Positions 28,224 to 38,771 of a DNA stretch of 64,000 nucleotides are shown piece by piece. The stretch covers positions 1,488,001 through 1,552,000 of the forward strand of contig NZ_FMHU01000002.1 of assembly GCF_900091415.1 (NCBI RefSeq), given 5' to 3'. Under the pieces are notes generated by a model that was not told where the DNA came from, did no database searches, and saw only the letters and a list, made by a program, of their open reading frames with translations. The number at the start of each line of letters is the position of its first letter. The first letter of the stretch is position 1. This DNA comes from Micromonospora inyonensis (GTDB lineage: Bacteria; Actinomycetota; Actinomycetes; Mycobacteriales; Micromonosporaceae). The position numbers and the translations under genes were made by a program.

Positions 28224-28414
28224 GCGCGACGGCCTGCCTCTGCCCGATCCGCTGGCGGCACCTCTACGCCATGATCGAAGGCACTCGCTACGAGGTAGAA
28301 CCAAGTCTCGGCGACACCGCGACCAGCATGCTGTTCCGGGCCTGGTGCGCCGGCTGCGGTGCTGAGTACACCCACCCGTTCCGCATCAGCGATACGCGGC
28401 ACCAGGCAGCCTGA
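28220..28414 (+). CDS. Small Cys-rich protein
   Basis: A 64-residue protein starting in the overlap with the preceding stop. It carries CLC near the N-terminus and CAGC after residue 42, spaced as a possible zinc site, with a His after each pair. No homologous family is known to me. It ends about 85 nt before the first trailer repeat of the CRISPR array. Confidence 0.5.
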   Translation: MSATACLCPIRWRHLYAMIEGTRYEVEPSLGDTATSMLFRAWCAGCGAEYTHPFRISDTRHQAA

Positions 28415-28499
28415 CCGGGCCGCCCCGTGACCTCAATTGCGCTGGCCGGGCCGGACACGACACCGACTCGAGGTCGCGCCAAAACGCCGACACCTCGGC

Positions 28500-28720
28500 G
28501 GAGGACCCCCACGTGCGTGGGGAGGACACCGACGACGCGGACTGGCCGAACAGCGCCGGCGGAGCACCCCCACCCTCGCTTTCTGTGCGGACGTTCTCAG
28601 CGACGGCGGAGCACCCCCACGTGCGTGGGGAGGACACCACCGCCGCCACCGGCGGATCCAAGGTCCGCGGAGCACCCCCACGTGCGTGGGGAGGACGCCT
28701 CGGTGTGCTGCGGGGACGAC
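28500..28720 (-). repeat. Second repeat family at the trailer end of the array
   Basis: Repeats at 28500, 28608 and 28669 share CACGTGCGTGGGGAGGAC instead of the canonical ending; the last two are identical to each other. The one at 28561 keeps only its left half. A broken unit ends at 28720, directly before the 33-nt spacer that precedes the first canonical repeat. The stem is preserved by a paired change (CCCCAC/GTGGGG for CCCCGC/GCGGGG). Two unit lengths are shortened (47 and 24 nt instead of 61), showing deletions. Confidence 0.8.
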
Positions 28721-31700
28721 TGGCGAGCTCGGGTCATCGACATTCCTTCGGTAGGAAGACCCCCGCGCGTGCGGGGACGACGGGCGGGTTCGGCGCTCCG
28801 TGATGTCGGGCAACGGAAGACCCCCGCGCGTGCGGGGACGACTCCTCCGCCCGGCCGGTGCGGTTGATCCGCTCCGGAAGACCCCGCGTGCGGGGACGAC
28901 ACCTCCGTGGTGACGTTCTTCGAGTCGCTGGACGGAAGACCCCCGCGCGTGCGGGGACGACGCCAACACCGCGACCCCGTTGATCCGTAGCTGGGGAAGA
29001 CCCCCGCGCGTGCGGGGACGACGAGCGCGGCAGAGGGTTTGGTGAGCCGTGGTGGGGAAGACCCCCGCGCGTGCGGGGACGACGGATCCAGGGTGAACGG
29101 GACCAGATAACCGCCGGGAAGACCCCCGCGCGTGCGGGGACGACAGCTCGGACCAGGTCCCGGAGTACGACGATCGGGGAAGACCCCCGCGCGTGCGGGG
29201 ACGACTTCGGGATAGCGAACGTCGCAAGCTCGACGTAGGGAAGACCCCCGCGCGTGCGGGGACGACGACCGGTCCGGCGGTGGCGTCCTGGGCCCAGCCG
29301 GAAGACCCCCGCGCGTGCGGGGACGACTTGAACCCTCCCCGCCTCGGACGCGATGTCGGCGGAAGACCCCCGCGCGTGCGGGGACGACGTCGACCACCGG
29401 CCGGACCCCCGACCAAAGACAGGAAGACCCCCGCGCGTGCGGGGACGACGCCCTACTGCTGGGCCTGCCCCTGGTCGCCGGGGGAAGACCCCCGCGCGTG
29501 CGGGGACGACGGACCTCCTCTTCGACGGCCATAAGCCGCCGCAGGAAGACCCCCGCGCGTGCGGGGACGACCTCACCTACACCGACCTGCCCGCCTGGCG
29601 GGGCGGAAGACCCCCGCGCGTGCGGGGACGACGTCGGCGATGCGCTGCGGGGAGCGGTGGCCGGCGGAAGACCCCCGCGCGTGCGGGGACGACTCCACAA
29701 GCCGGGTGATGATCTGCCGAGCCATGGGAAGACCCCCGCGCGTGCGGGGACGACCCTCGAAGTGCCCTACGCCGATACGGCGCTCAGAGGAAGACCCCCG
29801 CGCGTGCGGGGACGACTCGATGTAGACCCGGAAGACCTGAAAGCCAAGCGGAAGACCCCCGCGCGTGCGGGGACGACGACGAGCTGTGCAGCAGCTCGTG
29901 GCCGAGGGCCGGAAGACCCCCGCGCGTGCGGGGACGACTCGAGCAGGCCGGCGGCGACCAGGCCGCCGAGCGGAAGACCCCCGCGCGTGCGGGGACGACG
30001 CGCGCGGCGGCGGCGTCGTACGCGGTGAGCAGGGAAGACCCCCGCGCGTGCGGGGACGACCCGACGGTGGCGGCGTCGGCCTCCTTGGTGAGCGGAAGAC
30101 CCCCGCGCGTGCGGGGACGACCCGACGTACTGCCACGGCCGGGCGCGCATCTCCGGAAGACCCCCGCGCGTGCGGGGACGACGCGGGAGTCGAGATACCG
30201 GTAGAGGCCGGCCAGGGAAGACCCCCGCGCGTGCGGGGACGACGTCCCGCCGCCGTAGGTGGCGGCGGCGTACACCGGAAGACCCCCGCGCGTGCGGGGA
30301 CGACCCGAAATCCGCGAAGAAACGAGAGGCGCCCGAAGGAAGACCCCCGCGCGTGCGGGGACGACGGCCTTGAGCTCGTCGACGTAGGCGGCGGCCTGGG
30401 AAGACCCCCGCGCGTGCGGGGACGACACTGATCAGGGTGTCGGCGCCGGGCGCGACCAGGGAAGACCCCCGCGCGTGCGGGGACGACTGCACGCCGTGTC
30501 CCGCCCGTCCACACTCGCCCGGAAGACCCCCGCGCGTGCGGGGACGACGAGGTCCGCCGCCAGTGGCGGGCCGTGAAGCACGGAAGACCCCCGCGCGTGC
30601 GGGGACGACCCAACCGGCACGCCTGTCAGGCGCTCGGAAAGGGGAAGACCCCCGCGCGTGCGGGGACGACACCTGCTGGTGCCGTACCGGGAGGTGCGCA
30701 ACCGGAAGACCCCCGCGCGTGCGGGGACGACGTACTCGCGCTATCCGGGGGAGTGTGGCTGCCGGGAAGACCCCCGCGCGTGCGGGGACGACGTCTCGAC
30801 CTGGACGCGTCGCCGCCACCCGGCCGGAAGACCCCCGCGCGTGCGGGGACGACAGGCTGACGGCGCTCTGGCTCCGCCTGCCGGCGGGAAGACCCCCGCG
30901 CGTGCGGGGACGACGACCCGCCGTCGGGTCGGGACGCCGTGACGTCGGGAAGACCCCCGCGCGTGCGGGGACGACCGGCCAGCGCGTTGACCCGCTGCTC
31001 GGCGGCCAGGAAGACCCCCGCGCGTGCGGGGACGACACCCAGACGCTCGTGGAGTTCTCGGTGTTGAAGGGAAGACCCCCGCGCGTGCGGGGACGACCCG
31101 CTGGTGGAGGTGACCGCGAGGCCGACCGGCGGAAGACCCCCGCGCGTGCGGGGACGACCGAGGGCGACTGCCGCCAGGCAGGCGACCACGGGGAAGACCC
31201 CCGCGCGTGCGGGGACGACACCACCACCGACCTCCAGACCGTCGTCGACGACGGAAGACCCCCGCGCGTGCGGGGACGACAGGGCGGCCGCCGCCTCGCC
31301 GCGGTGGTGTTCGGGAAGACCCCCGCGCGTGCGGGGACGACCACTTCTCCTCCTTCTCCCCTTTCCCCTTGTCCGGAAGACCCCCGCGCGTGCGGGGACG
31401 ACGCTCGCCGGAATAGCCATCCACCAGTGGCGAACGGAAGACCCCCGCGCGTGCGGGGACGACGCACTTTCAAATCCCTCGACTGCCTTGGCGTACGGAA
31501 GACCCCCGCGCGTGCGGGGACGACCCCCCGAAGAGTCAAGTCTCAACTCCGACCGGGGGAAGACCCCCGCGCGTGCGGGGACGACATGGCCACCCGCTGC
31601 CACCGCTGCGGTCTCCGAGGAAGACCCCCGCGCGTGCGGGGACGACAATCCGTGGGTCGCCCAGAAGGTCCAGCCCGGTGGAAGACCCCCGCGCGTGCGG

Positions 31701-34700
31701 GGACGACCCATGCCCCTGCCCAGCGACGGCTACCAGCCGGGGAAGACCCCCGCGCGTGCGGGGACGACGGTCGGTCGGTGGGCCGGAGCCACCCGCGCAG
31801 GGGAAGACCCCCGCGCGTGCGGGGACGACGGCGATCGAGTAGTCGCGGACAACGGTGACGGTGGAAGACCCCCGCGCGTGCGGGGACGACCGGGCGAACA
31901 GATGCCACCGCGCGTTCTCGATCGGAAGACCCCCGCGCGTGCGGGGACGACGGTGCTGCGAGACGCCGCCGCGCGGCCGGACGGGGAAGACCCCCGCGCG
32001 TGCGGGGACGACGAGGCAGCGGCATGAGGTGCCGCGCAGTGTGCGGGAAGACCCCCGCGCGTGCGGGGACGACACCCCCGGCTGCGACAACTGCTACGCC
32101 GAAACCGGAAGACCCCCGCGCGTGCGGGGACGACGCTAGGGCGGCCATGGTCGACCCGTTGCCCTGGGGAAGACCCCCGCGCGTGCGGGGACGACACCTT
32201 GTCGGCGGTGACCGCCCCCGCCTCGATCGGAAGACCCCCGCGCGTGCGGGGACGACAGGTGACACAGCACGGCGTACGCGCCCGGGAACGGAAGACCCCC
32301 GCGCGTGCGGGGACGACGCCGCGACACCGCCGACGATCTGCGCCCCAACCGGAAGACCCCCGCGCGTGCGGGGACGACCACACGGCTCCCGTCTACCGAA
32401 CCGTCGACCAGGGAAGACCCACGCGCGTGCGGGGACGACCCGTCGGGGTGGTCGTGAAGCGATCCATGACGGGGAAGACCCCCGCGCGTGCGGGGACGAC
32501 CGGACGGTGGCTGGCCTGCCGCAGATGTAGCACGGAAGACCCCCGCGCGTGCGGGGACGACACGCCGCTGTTCCACCCGAACGAGCGGGCCGATGGAAGA
32601 CCCCCGCGCGTGCGGGGACGACGACCTGCCCGACGGCCGGTACTTCGACGGCCTGGGAAGACCCCCGCGCGTGCGGGGACGACGGCAGGAGCGCGGGGAT
32701 GCGGTCGTGGATGGCGGGAAGACCCCCGCGCGTGCGGGGACGACGTCATCTCGGCGGCCGTCGCAGCGGTCGTCAGCGGAAGACCCCGCGCGTGCGGGGA
32801 CGACTGCCACAGCAGCGCGCCCTGCGGGTCCTGGGTGGGAAGACCCCCGCGCGTGCGGGGACGACAGGCAACCCGCCGACGTCATGCCTGTGGATAACGG
32901 AAGACCCCCGCGCGTGCGGGGACGACTCAGCCTCAAGCCCCGGAGTGCAAGCGACGCCGGGAAGACCCCCGCGCGTGCGGGGACGACGCCAGGGCACCGA
33001 TGACAGCCTGCACGGCCGACGGAAGACCCCCGCGCGTGCGGGGACGACTCCGGGATCCGCGGCGATGTGGAGACGCCCCTGGGAAGACCCCCGCGCGTGC
33101 GGGGACGACCTACACGGGGCACGCCAACGCGGCCCATCCGGGGGAAGACCCCCGCGCGTGCGGGGACGACCGGGCCGGGCCGGTGTCCGCCTTCACCGTC
33201 CGGGGAAGACCCCCGCGCGTGCGGGGACGACGCGTACGACGCCTCACCGGACGCGGGCGCGTCGGGAAGACCCCCGCGCGTGCGGGGACGACCAGCCCTC
33301 CCGCTCGACGCGCTCGACGGTCCAGGGAAGACCCCCGCGCGTGCGGGGACGACCGGGCCACGGCCACGCCGGAGATCGTGACGGCGGGAAGACCCCCGCG
33401 CGTGCGGGGACGACTTGTCCATCACGTCCGCGACCCCGGCGACCACCGGAAGACCCCCGCGCGTGCGGGGACGACCCGGCGGCGGGGGTGATGATCTGGC
33501 CGAGGTGGGGAAGACCCCCGCGCGTGCGGGGACGACTCTGTGAGCCGGATGTCGCGGCGCGAGAAGGTCGGAAGACCCCCGCGCGTGCGGGGACGACGTC
33601 AGGGCCGGTGTGAAGGTCGCTGTGACTGGCGGAAGACCCCCGCGCGTGCGGGGACGACGGGATCGAGGATGCCGGTATCGCGCTCCGCGAGGGAAGACCC
33701 CCGCGCGTGCGGGGACGACCCGGTCGCGGACTACGTGGCCTGGTCGGCGGAGGGAAGACCCCCGCGCGTGCGGGGACGACGTGGCGCGCGTCGGCCGAAC
33801 GGAGGAAACCGGCGGAAGACCCCCGCGCGTGCGGGGACGACTCGCTGATCAGCTCGACGGGCTGGAAGGTGCCGGGAAGACCCCCGCGCGTGCGGGGACG
33901 ACGAACGGGCAGACGAAACGCGCTGCCCATACCCCGGAAGACCCCCGCGCGTGCGGGGACGACGCCTGCTGCAACTCCCGCACCATCTCGCGAACCGGAA
34001 GACCCCCGCGCGTGCGGGGACGACATGTCCCGCAGCGAGTCGCCGGAGACGGCGACGGGAAGACCCCCGCGCGTGCGGGGACGACGGGCATCTCGCAGAC
34101 GGCGGTGTTGAGCAGCGTGGGAAGACCCCCGCGCGTGCGGGGACGACAGGAACACCCCGCCATCCTCGACCCGACCGAGCGGAAGACCCCCGCGCGTGCG
34201 GGGACGACGTCCGCGCGGCGGTCAGCTTGCCGTACCTCGTGGGAAGACCCCCGCGCGTGCGGGGACGACCCGGTCGTGGGCCCACCAGTAGGCGCGCATC
34301 GCGGAAGACCCCCGCGCGTGCGGGGACGACGGCGTCATCGAGGAACCGGTACAGGTCGCCGTCTGGAAGACCCCCGCGCGTGCGGGGACGACACGCGGAC
34401 GGCCTCGGCGTACCTGGCGCGGTCGGGAAGACCCCCGCGCGTGCGGGGACGACCGGTGCTCACGGACCCGGCTCTGTTCGGCCCACGGAAGACCCCCGCG
34501 CGTGCGGGGACGACGACGCCCCGGATCTGTCGGTGCAGGCCCATCAGGGAAGACCCCCGCGCGTGCGGGGACGACCCTCGGACGGGCTGATCCCTCGGGT
34601 GCTGGCCTGGAAGACCCCCGCGCGTGCGGGGACGACGCCGGGAAGACGAACCCGGCCGGGCCGGTGAGCGGAAGACCCCCGCGCGTGCGGGGACGACTGC

Positions 34701-35368
34701 TCCTCCAGGGCGCGGCGCCGCTCGGTCTCCGGAAGACCCCCGCGCGTGCGGGGACGACGGGCCGGGGCCGGCATACCGTCGCAGTCATCCGGGAAGACCC
34801 CCGCGCGTGCGGGGACGACGTGGGGTGGAGCCAGCCGAGTAGGCGGATGAGGGGAAGACCCCCGCGCGTGCGGGGACGACGGCGGCGTCCGGGTGCACGC
34901 GGGAGGCCTCGAAGGAAGACCCCCGCGCGTGCGGGGACGACGAACACGTTCCCCGAACAGGGGGATGGGTCATCGGAAGACCCCCGCGCGTGCGGGGACG
35001 ACGATCCGTCATCGGTCAGACCGTTGGCGCGGTGCGGAAGACCCCCGCGCGTGCGGGGACGACCTGGTAGTTGGCGGGCACCGTCCACCAGGCCTCGGAA
35101 GACCCCCGCGCGTGCGGGGACGACTCTGTTTCCTCCCACGGGGTCTATGCTCTAGCCGGAAGACCCCCGCGCGTGCGGGGACGACCCCAAGGCGAAGGAA
35201 CTCCGTCAGGCCCGGTCGGGAAGACCCCCGCGCGTGCGGGGACGACGCGACCACCACCGGCGCGACCACCGGCGGCGTAGGAAGACCCCCGCGCGTGCGG
35301 GGACGACCCCGACCGCGTGCGGGCCGACCTGGTCCCACGAGGAAGACCCCCGCGCGTGCGGGGACGAC
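28500..35368 (-). CRISPR. Type I-E CRISPR array, about 109 canonical repeats plus variant trailer repeats
   Basis: A 28-nt repeat, GGAAGACCCCCG...GGGGACGAC on the + strand, recurs every 61 nt from 28754 to 35341, giving 33-nt spacers; interval arithmetic gives 108 intervals, so about 109 repeats. The repeat forms a 6-bp stem (CCCCGC/GCGGGG) with a 4-nt loop. Read on the minus strand it matches the usual type I-E crRNA polarity (GTCGTCCCCGC at the 5' end). The leader is therefore at the right, next to the cas genes, and the trailer is at the left. Repeats are almost identical; exceptions are a 3-nt deletion at 28876, one missing C near 32778, and one C-to-A change near 32421. The number of repeats is high, implying a long-lived, active system. 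Confidence 0.97.
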
Positions 35369-35654
35369 ACTTGCTGACCTGGGGCTTTATCGCGCAGGCA
35401 TCGCAAATTCATTCAGTTGGTTCATCGATCAGGTTCGCGTGGACGTCGGTGTCATGGCAGGTGGCCTCCTCGATCGCCGCGTTCACTCAATCCTACGGAG
35501 CGCCGGTCACCAGCGGGCGCGACGCAGGGCCTTGTCCCTCGGTGCCGTACGGCTGGTTCGTTGGATGGGTTTTCGCGAGCACGGAAATGAATCTGGGTGG
35601 GGTCAAAGTCGACTTGTGTCGGGAAGGCGACTCACCAGGTGGCGGGGTGAGGAT
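35369..35654. promoter_or_regulatory. CRISPR leader and cas3 upstream region
   Basis: A 286-nt gap between the last (newest) repeat and the start of cas3. The 80 nt beside the repeat (35380-35450) are clearly richer in A and T than the rest, as expected for a leader that drives crRNA synthesis leftward. The rightward cas3 promoter should lie in the same region. No -10/-35 pair could be fixed with confidence. Confidence 0.6.
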
Positions 35655-38450
35655 ATGTCGGTGGTGGCTTTTACAGTCGCCGCCATGTCGTCGGACCATG
35701 CCCGTGCACTTGCCGCGTTGTGGGGGAAGTCGAATGCTGGCGGGTATCCCAACCTGCTGCTGCAGCATCTCCTGGATACCGCCGCGGTTGGAGAGTTGAT
35801 CTGGGACAGCTATCTCGCTGACCGTGTCAAGTGGTGGCTCGACGAGCTTTCCGGTGGTAATGGTCGTCGATTCTTTGCTCTTCTTTGTGGCTGGCATGAC
35901 GTGGGGAAGGCTTCCCCGGCGTTCCAGAACAAGGTCGATCATCTGGCGCAAGGAGTGCGGGCCGCCGGTCTGACGTGGCGTCACCTGAATGCGCAGTCGA
36001 TGAGGTGGCATCACACGCGGGCGGGAGCGGTGATCATTTCATCGGTTCTGCAGGAGGCGGGGTGGCGCCGGGAGGCTGTCGAGTGGGTTTGGCCGATGGT
36101 GGCTGGCCATCACGGCTTGGTTCCTTCGCGTCGCGACGTGTTCACGGCGGCTGGCAGGTTCCCTGATGCACAAGGTGGCGGTGCCGCCTGGCAGGAGACG
36201 CAGGCCGCGCTGGTGCGTGCTGTCGCTGATCACCTCGGTGTCGATCTGGCGGGTGCGGCTCCAGTCAAGACTCCACGCCGGGGCGAGCAGCTCGGCCTAG
36301 CCGGTTTCATAATCATGGCGGACTGGATCGCCAGCAGCGATCACTTCGGTGGTGTCTTCCACCTGCCCGACGTCACTATGGCCGAGGCACGTAAACGGGC
36401 GGCTAATGCCTGGGCGACGCTGGAGCTGCGTGGCGGGTGGGGTGGGGGTGCGTACCGTCAGGTGCCGGATCTGGTGGCGGCGCGGTTTGGCAAGGGAGCC
36501 CGTCCGTTGCAGGCCGCGTGCGTCGCGTTGGCCGAGCAGATGGCTGCACCGGGGCTGCTGATCATCGAGGCGCCGATGGGGGAGGGGAAAACCGAGGGGG
36601 CGTTGGCCGCCAGCGAGGTTCTGGGCCGGCGGTTCGGCTTCGACGGAATCTTTGTGGGCATGCCCACGCAGGCGACCAGCGACCCCATGTTCGACCGGGT
36701 GCTGCAGTGGGCCGGCAAGGTCGATCCGCATCTACCGGTGGGCCTGCTGCACGGCAAGCGCATGTTCAACCCTCAGTGGAACGCCCTCCAGCGCAGCATC
36801 CACTTCGCCGGTATCGACGACATGGGGTGCGAGGACGAGTTCGACCTCACAGGGCCAAGCCAAACGATCCGTCCCGCGCATGCCCCAGCGCAATGGTTCC
36901 TTGGGGCGAAACGGGGCATGTTCATGCCGATCACCGTCGGGACCATCGACCACCTGCTGTACGCGGCGACCCGCACCAAGCATGTGATGCTCCGGCATGC
37001 CGGCCTGGCCGGCCGAGTGGTGGTCCTGGACGAGATCCACGCCTACGACGTCTACATGTCGCAGTTCCTGCACGAGGCGCTGCGTTGGCTGGCGGATGCG
37101 GGGGTGCCGGTGATCCTGCTGTCAGCGACCCTGCCGCCGCAGCAGCGTCAGAGCCTGATGCGCGCCTACCTGCAGGGGGTGCAGGGCCGCCGTGACGTCG
37201 AGCTGCCAGCCCTCGATGAGACCGATGGCTATCCGGCCCTGCACGCGCTGACCGTCTCCGGTGACACCGTCACCTGCACGACCCGGACAGCAGCCCCGTG
37301 GCGGGAGGCGAGTCGGGTGGCCGTGGAGATCGTGCAGGAGGCCTCCGCTGGCAGCCCAGACCCGGTTGTGGGTCTTCTCGACGGCGAGCTGCGTGACGGT
37401 GGCTGCGCCTTGGTCATCCGCAACACGGTCGGCCGCGCCCAGCGCACCTACCAGGCTCTGATGGACCGTTGGGGCGACGACACCCTGATTCTTCTGCACG
37501 CACGGTTGACGACCGCTGCGCGCGCCGAGCGTACGCAGAAGGCGCTGGAGCTGCTCGGGCCGCCCGGCGGTGAGATCTCGCGCCCGCACCGGCTGATCGT
37601 GGTGGCCACACAGCTCGCCGAGCAATCCTTCGACGTTGATGTGGATGTGCTTGTCACCGATCTTGCCCCGATCGACCTTGTGCTGCAGCGGGTCGGCCGT
37701 GTGCACCGGCATGTCCGTCCGGGGCGCACGCGTCTGCCGAAGGTGTATGTCACTGGCATACGGACCGCGCAGGACGGACCACCGTCGTTCCCGCCTGGCA
37801 GCGAGGCCGTGTATCGGCGTTACCCTCTGCTTCGAGCCGCCGCGTTGGTCACCGAAGCCGTAGGCGCCGGCGGATGGAGCATCCCCGCCGACGTGCCCGA
37901 CTTGGTCCGCCGAGGCTACGACACCACCACCCACGCCGTTCCAGAGACGTGGTTGCTGGCAACCGAGGCCGCGCACGAGGCGTGGCGAACCGAGCAGCAG
38001 GCCCGGCGGCACGCGGGGGAACAGTTCCTGCTCGCCGGTGAGAGCAACCTCGGCGCCCCGACCCTGGCCGGGCTGCACGACCGTCCCTCGGGTGAGGCAC
38101 CCAGCGACGACGAACTGGCAGCGGTCGTGCGGGACGGCCCTGAGACCGTCGAGGCTGTCCTTGTCCGCAGGATCGGCGACTGCTACTACACGCTCGACGG
38201 GCGTCGCCTCGGCCCTAACGGTGACGTCAGCGGCAGTGGAATCGCCGAGGAGGTGATCGGGGCGATCGTACGTCTGCCCGCCCGCGTCACCGAAGCCGCG
38301 AAGGCACTCGAGCCCCTTCCCGGCTGGTACGGCAACCCCTGGCTCCACAAGGCCCGAGCCCTCTGCGTCGACGACTGCAACTCAGTCGTCCTCGGTGACC
38401 GGCGACTCACCTACGACCACCAGCTCGGACTGCTGGAAAACAAGGCATGA
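35655..38450 (+). CDS. cas3: Cas3 nuclease-helicase
   Basis: A 931-residue type I-E Cas3. The HD nuclease comes first: GWHDVGKASPAFQ with H81 and D82, HHTRAGA, and GHHG. The SF2 helicase follows: Walker A APMGEGKTE with K312, DEIH Walker B near 459, SATLP motif III, and QRVGRVHRH motif VI. A C-terminal domain completes it. It is recruited by Cascade and degrades the displaced target strand. The ATG at 35655 has GTGAGG just upstream; the open frame itself continues leftward through the repeats but that part is not coding. A second ATG at 35685 is possible. A 320-nt gap separates it from cse1, unlike the tight packing of the other cas genes. Confidence 0.97.
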   Translation: MSVVAFTVAAMSSDHARALAALWGKSNAGGYPNLLLQHLLDTAAVGELIWDSYLADRVKWWLDELSGGNGRRFFALLCGWHDVGKASPAFQNKVDHLAQGVRAAGLTWRHLNAQSMRWHHTRAGAVIISSVLQEAGWRREAVEWVWPMVAGHHGLVPSRRDVFTAAGRFPDAQGGGAAWQETQAALVRAVADHLGVDLAGAAPVKTPRRGEQLGLAGFIIMADWIASSDHFGGVFHLPDVTMAEARKRAANAWATLELRGGWGGGAYRQVPDLVAARFGKGARPLQAACVALAEQMAAPGLLIIEAPMGEGKTEGALAASEVLGRRFGFDGIFVGMPTQATSDPMFDRVLQWAGKVDPHLPVGLLHGKRMFNPQWNALQRSIHFAGIDDMGCEDEFDLTGPSQTIRPAHAPAQWFLGAKRGMFMPITVGTIDHLLYAATRTKHVMLRHAGLAGRVVVLDEIHAYDVYMSQFLHEALRWLADAGVPVILLSATLPPQQRQSLMRAYLQGVQGRRDVELPALDETDGYPALHALTVSGDTVTCTTRTAAPWREASRVAVEIVQEASAGSPDPVVGLLDGELRDGGCALVIRNTVGRAQRTYQALMDRWGDDTLILLHARLTTAARAERTQKALELLGPPGGEISRPHRLIVVATQLAEQSFDVDVDVLVTDLAPIDLVLQRVGRVHRHVRPGRTRLPKVYVTGIRTAQDGPPSFPPGSEAVYRRYPLLRAAALVTEAVGAGGWSIPADVPDLVRRGYDTTTHAVPETWLLATEAAHEAWRTEQQARRHAGEQFLLAGESNLGAPTLAGLHDRPSGEAPSDDELAAVVRDGPETVEAVLVRRIGDCYYTLDGRRLGPNGDVSGSGIAEEVIGAIVRLPARVTEAAKALEPLPGWYGNPWLHKARALCVDDCNSVVLGDRRLTYDHQLGLLENKA

Positions 38451-38461
38451 CGATCATGGCA

Positions 38462-38549
38462 AGTAACCCCGCGTTGGCGGGGACACCCTCGGGCTTCGCG
38501 CAGTACCAGCCACATCAGCGGACCACTCCGGCGTTGGCCAGACGTGCAC
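38462..38549 (+). repeat. Mini-CRISPR-like repeat-spacer-repeat between cas3 and cse1
   Basis: The first hairpin (38467-38482) is CCCCGC-GTTG-GCGGGG, with exactly the stem and 4-nt loop geometry of the array repeats in crRNA polarity. A second hairpin (38527-38542), TCCGGC-GTTG-GCCAGA, has the same GTTG loop, five of six pairs, and lies 60 nt downstream, close to the 61-nt array period. The flanks differ from the array repeats, so these are degenerate. A 32-nt spacer-like stretch lies between them. It is on the cas-coding strand, opposite to the main array. It could be a CreA- or CreR-type guide. The structure is seen; the function is inferred. Confidence 0.55.
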
Positions 38550-38771
38550 ACCCTATCGATGATCAAGCCACGGTCTCAAAACACGCCAGCACCCGCTAGC
38601 CATATCAGCTTGGCTGTCCACTGTAGAGTCACGAAGCATGCGGGGTTCCCGCCAGCGGCTTCTCTGCCGAGAAAGTCGTGGGCGAGGTCGTGCTCCGTCG
38701 CAAGGTCCTCGCCATGCCGGTCAGCGTGATCCCGAGCGACCGGTGGTTGTCATAAGACATGTGGGGTGCTG

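Noticed and set aside
28430..35340. Long open frames on both strands through the array, with recurring short peptide patterns
   Set aside because: They arise from the 61-nt period of the CRISPR repeat, which has no stop in several frames. They are not genes.
38544..38729. A 61-residue frame in the cas3-cse1 gap, considered as a toxin paired with the mini-array
   Set aside because: No ribosome-binding site, its start lies inside the second hairpin, and composition is like a shadow. Kept only as a remote possibility.
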